Positions 61,301 to 64,000 of a stretch of DNA of 64,000 nt are shown one piece after another. The notes below the pieces were generated by a model. It was given only the letters and a program-made list of their open reading frames with translations. It ran no database searches and was not told where the DNA came from. Numbering within the stretch: the first letter of the stretch is position 1; each line of letters opens with the position of its first letter. Position numbers and translations under genes: made by a program. The DNA lies in NCBI GenBank assembly GCA_030268105.1, contig BSDZ01000004.1, positions 1,049,001-1,113,000 on the forward strand. Direction: 5' to 3'. Source of the DNA: Volvox africanus. Its lineage: Eukaryota; Chlorophyta; Chlorophyceae; Chlamydomonadales; Volvocaceae.

Positions 61301-64000
61301 CAGGTCGAGCGGGGAGCCGAAGGAGCTTGATGGCGGTTGCGATAATGGAGTGGAAGGGGGCGGCATTGCTGGGGGTTTGGAGCTGGTCGTGTCCGACGTT
61401 GCTGTTGGGATGGGCCTGTTAACATCTCTGGAGTATGTGTGTAGCTCTGCCCCATCGGCGAGCCAAGCCAGCGAGGACGGCGCAGGCGCGGGCGGTAGTT
61501 CAGTACCGGCAGTCCAATCGCAGTCTCTAGGAGCTGCTGCAGCACAATCCAGCTCCTCCGCGGCGGCTGATGGACCCGTCGCGCCACTCGCAGTGGAGGT
61601 GCAGCTCCGAAGCTGCGCGATCTTAGCCATCTCACCCAGTCGAACGCCTTTCGCAGCGGCTTCTGGCGGCTCAGGGCATCTTGCCTGCAACGCTCTGCTC
61701 AGTATTGACGAAGTCAGCTACATCTTGGGACCTCAGCCAATCATCCATTCAGCGGCACCTCCTGCCCCTGTGGCACCGTCCGTCCCCCAAGGCGGTTATG
61801 CAGATCGATCTGTCCTCAACCCTAAAGCAGCCTCAGCAGTGGCGGCCGGAGCTGGGCCTGCTGTCGATGTGGGGCCAATGGCAGTCCCTGGTGCTGTCAT
61901 GGTTATTGGAACTCAAAACATGGCGCGGGCGCTGGCAGCGAGCCATCGAGTGAGCGTAAGGGGGTTGCTGCTGTACCTGGCCGATAATCCTGACTCTGCC
62001 TACCTGTCCCCGGTGATGCTGCTCCCGGAGCTCCGTGCCTCCTACATGCCTGCAGCTGCGGCGGTGGCGGCGGGCAGTACCTGCGGGGGATCGGCGATAA
62101 ATGATCGCGGTGTGGCTGATGCGTCCGATATGCCATATTGGGGACAACCGTTGGATGCGGCCGTGACAGCAGGAACAGGGCAGAGACAGAGCTCCTTCGG
62201 ACAGCATCTGGAAGTGATGGCGCTGTCTATAGACGTTGGCCGGGTTGAAGCAAACCTTCAGCCGCAGCAGGTGGGTGTTCTGTGCTCGCTGCTGGCGGAG
62301 ATGTCGGCATCAGCTCAGCCTGAAACGTCACCTCTGCAAACAGACGAGAAGACGGTACAGTCGCAGCGGCAGCAAACGCGCATGACGGCGCGTCAGAATC
62401 TTGGTACAGTGCCGAAACGGCGGGAAGCACAGCTGGCAAGTACAGCACCGCCGTTACGTCAACCAGAGTTGCCGTCGCCGCCGGCGTTGCCTTTTGAGTT
62501 GGGCAAGGACCTGGCGGCGAACTTGCCGTACACCACGCTTTCAGTCAAGCTTGGCTCGCTGACGGCGCTGCTAGGAAGTGACACGCTCAGCGAGGAGGCG
62601 ACTGTGTTGTACTGGGGAGGTGTACGGCTTTCGTATGGTCGGACGAAGGTTGACGTTGAGAGCAGTCTGGCGTGGCGGGACCTGACGCTCAGCAGCATTA
62701 GCTCGCGGCTGCATCTGGCGCATGCAGGGTTAATGGCGGCGATGCAGGACATGGATGGCGGCTGCGGGGCACGCGGCGCCAACGATGCTGCAGCTGTGGC
62801 GGCGGAGTCCAAACTCCATGCCAGCTCTCTAGCGCTCATGCATGAGCTCACGTCCTACTTTCACTCGACGCAGCACCACGTGCCGGTGGTGACAATGGAT
62901 GCAAGGGTCGCATCATTGAGTTCTGAAATCCCGAGCCCTGTTGTCACGCTGGTTAGCCCCCCTGTGTGGCCACCGCCATCCGGAGACCCCGCCGCCGCGG
63001 CACTGCGACCGTCACAGCTGCCATGTGCAACGCCGGTGGCCCTGACACAACCACCAGCGTTTGGGACGCCCGCGCGTGGCGGCAGCATGCAACAGCTAAC
63101 AGATGGCGGCGGTGGCGGCGCAGATGGAGATGCTGAGTTCTACTCGGTTGAGGGAAGCAGCGTTGAACTTAATGACCTAGATGTGCAGGCGGGGGCGAAC
63201 AGCGTGGAACAGGACATCGCCAACTTTAATTACCATCCGCACATGGAATGGCAGGGACAGGATGGTGCGGGCTCGTTACAACGGCCTCATGCTGATACTG
63301 CCGCCGCGCGGATGAGTCCCCGTAATGGAGGCGGCAGTGACCGTATCGGCATGGGTGGCGGTATCAGCCCTATCGGTAGTGGTTCGGGAGGCCGCCGCGG
63401 CATTGTGCTGCGCACGCGCCTGTGCCCGGGCGCGAGTATTACCCAGATTTCTACCCTACCCGTAGCGCATTTGCCATGCCTTGCGGCAGCTGCGGATGTG
63501 CCACTTCCTCCCGGCGAGGAGCAGGATGGCGCCGATGGCGGTGGATTTGAGAAAATCCGCAGTGCAGCCGCTTGCTCCCATGTGCCAGCGGCCGTGGTTC
63601 TGGTGTCCGCCAGTGCGCACTGCCGCTCTGCAGGGTCCCTAGCAAAACGCTCAGCGACCGGCTTCTGTGGCGCAGCCACTAATGCTGTGGCCGCGGCATG
63701 GGCTCATGAGCGTGATGCCGCCGACGCTCAACTGGCGACGCTACTTGTTAGAATACAGCTCTCGAGCAGCCCTTCTAACCGTAACGCCTTGCAATCACCT
63801 CCCAAATCAATTAACAGACAGCATTGCCCCAACCCTAGCTCGGGCCTCGGTGTTTCTTCGGACGACTTGACCTTGTTCGCATTGGAACATTGCCAACGCT
63901 CCAAAAGCCCCACCGCCACTGGCGATGGATATAATACCATGTTGGGACTGGAGTGGCCAGTGGACGGCACCGCTGCGCCATCGCCAAGTCGGCCACATTT
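52397..64000 (+). CDS. VPS13/chorein-type lipid transfer protein (3' end beyond window)
   Basis: Bridge-like proteins of this family carry lipids between membranes at contact sites. Exons: 52397-52490, 52775-52878, 53129-53215, 53880-54404, 54698 to about 54754, 55081-58224, 58432-59394 and 59736 onward. The last is one frame without a stop to the window edge, over 1420 codons. The chorein N-terminus is clear: MFEGWASEFLAASLGRFVD, LRISLWSG, VLENVRLRAGAFDYLNLPF, GVVGRLRIK, IPWGNWLTGSLVVELSDVVL. LSAAMQYISQFLLNRLQFSV and RNVHIAFR follow, then GLALDSLST and RGLGLYWRAP. Later the family block WQYAVRAVLHDVRERR, YLQYKRKYMQLYRRKL and LSVADILTFRQLTERAL appears. Conserved blocks are spread apart by Gln, Ser, Gly and Ala-rich insertions (poly-Gln at 53977-54042). 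At least 3070 residues are visible. Exon 5's donor is uncertain. Confidence 0.9.
53977..54042 (+). repeat. CAG-type repeat encoding poly-Gln
   Basis: Interrupted CAG/CAA runs within exon 4 of the VPS13 gene, coding for a Gln-rich insertion. Likely length-variable; in the loop between two conserved chorein blocks, so tolerated. Confidence 0.85.

Noticed and set aside
1..64000. CRISPR arrays, bacterial operons, rRNA genes
   Set aside because: None found. Genes have introns, and no spaced direct repeats or rRNA-like blocks occur.

Overview
The window is nuclear DNA of a eukaryote, most probably a chlorophycean (volvocine-type) green alga. The genes are split into many short exons by GT-AG introns. 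Candidate poly(A) signals are TGTAA, the green-algal form, seen 34 to 190 bases after several stop codons. Low-complexity Ala/Gly/Ser/Gln tracts interrupt conserved domains, as in Chlamydomonas and Volvox. Two CCCTAAAA units (the Chlamydomonas-type telomere repeat) lie inside an AT-rich island, and the transposon remains include a tyrosine-recombinase element and a copia relic. The assignment to a lineage is inference; no marker gene is present.

Layout. 1-6.6 kb: gene-poor, with an 80-bp interrupted inverted repeat. 6.6-12.4 kb (+): ten-exon WD40 protein of 450 residues, rebuilt with matching intron phases. 13.6-17.6 kb (+): two small possible exons, then a coiled-coil protein with an internal ~285-bp duplication. 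18.5-22.9 kb: a possible minus-strand exon, a possible small three-exon plus-strand gene, a 172-residue membrane-anchored coiled-coil protein (-), and a three-exon secreted protein of 277 residues (-). 22.9-26.6 kb: nothing convincing. 26.6-27.8 kb (+): mitochondrial ribosomal protein uL23m with an apparent GC-AG intron. 27.9-28.8 kb (+): a tyrosine recombinase of a mobile element. 30.7-33.6 kb (-): a cysteine-rich membrane protein with a 22-nt microexon. 34.6-38.5 kb (+): a TBC-domain Rab GTPase-activating protein. 38.7-42.7 kb: a frameshifted copia RNase H relic and an AT-rich island. 42.8-51.8 kb (-): two disordered paralogues of 417 and about 1681 residues sharing a motif I do not recognise. 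52.4 kb to the right edge (+): a very large VPS13/chorein-type bridge-like lipid-transfer protein whose last visible exon is open to the window end.

The genes do not form an operon-like unit. They are ordinary eukaryotic neighbours, several of them acting in membranes: TBC RabGAP in vesicle traffic, VPS13 in lipid transfer at contact sites, and possibly the DPF-motif protein in endocytosis. The least explained parts are the paralogue pair at 42.8-51.8 kb, the secreted orphan at 21.7-22.9 kb, and the recombinase whose expected catalytic histidine appears to be tyrosine. Exon boundaries were inferred by eye from splice consensus, phase and family conservation; no search or transcript data were available.
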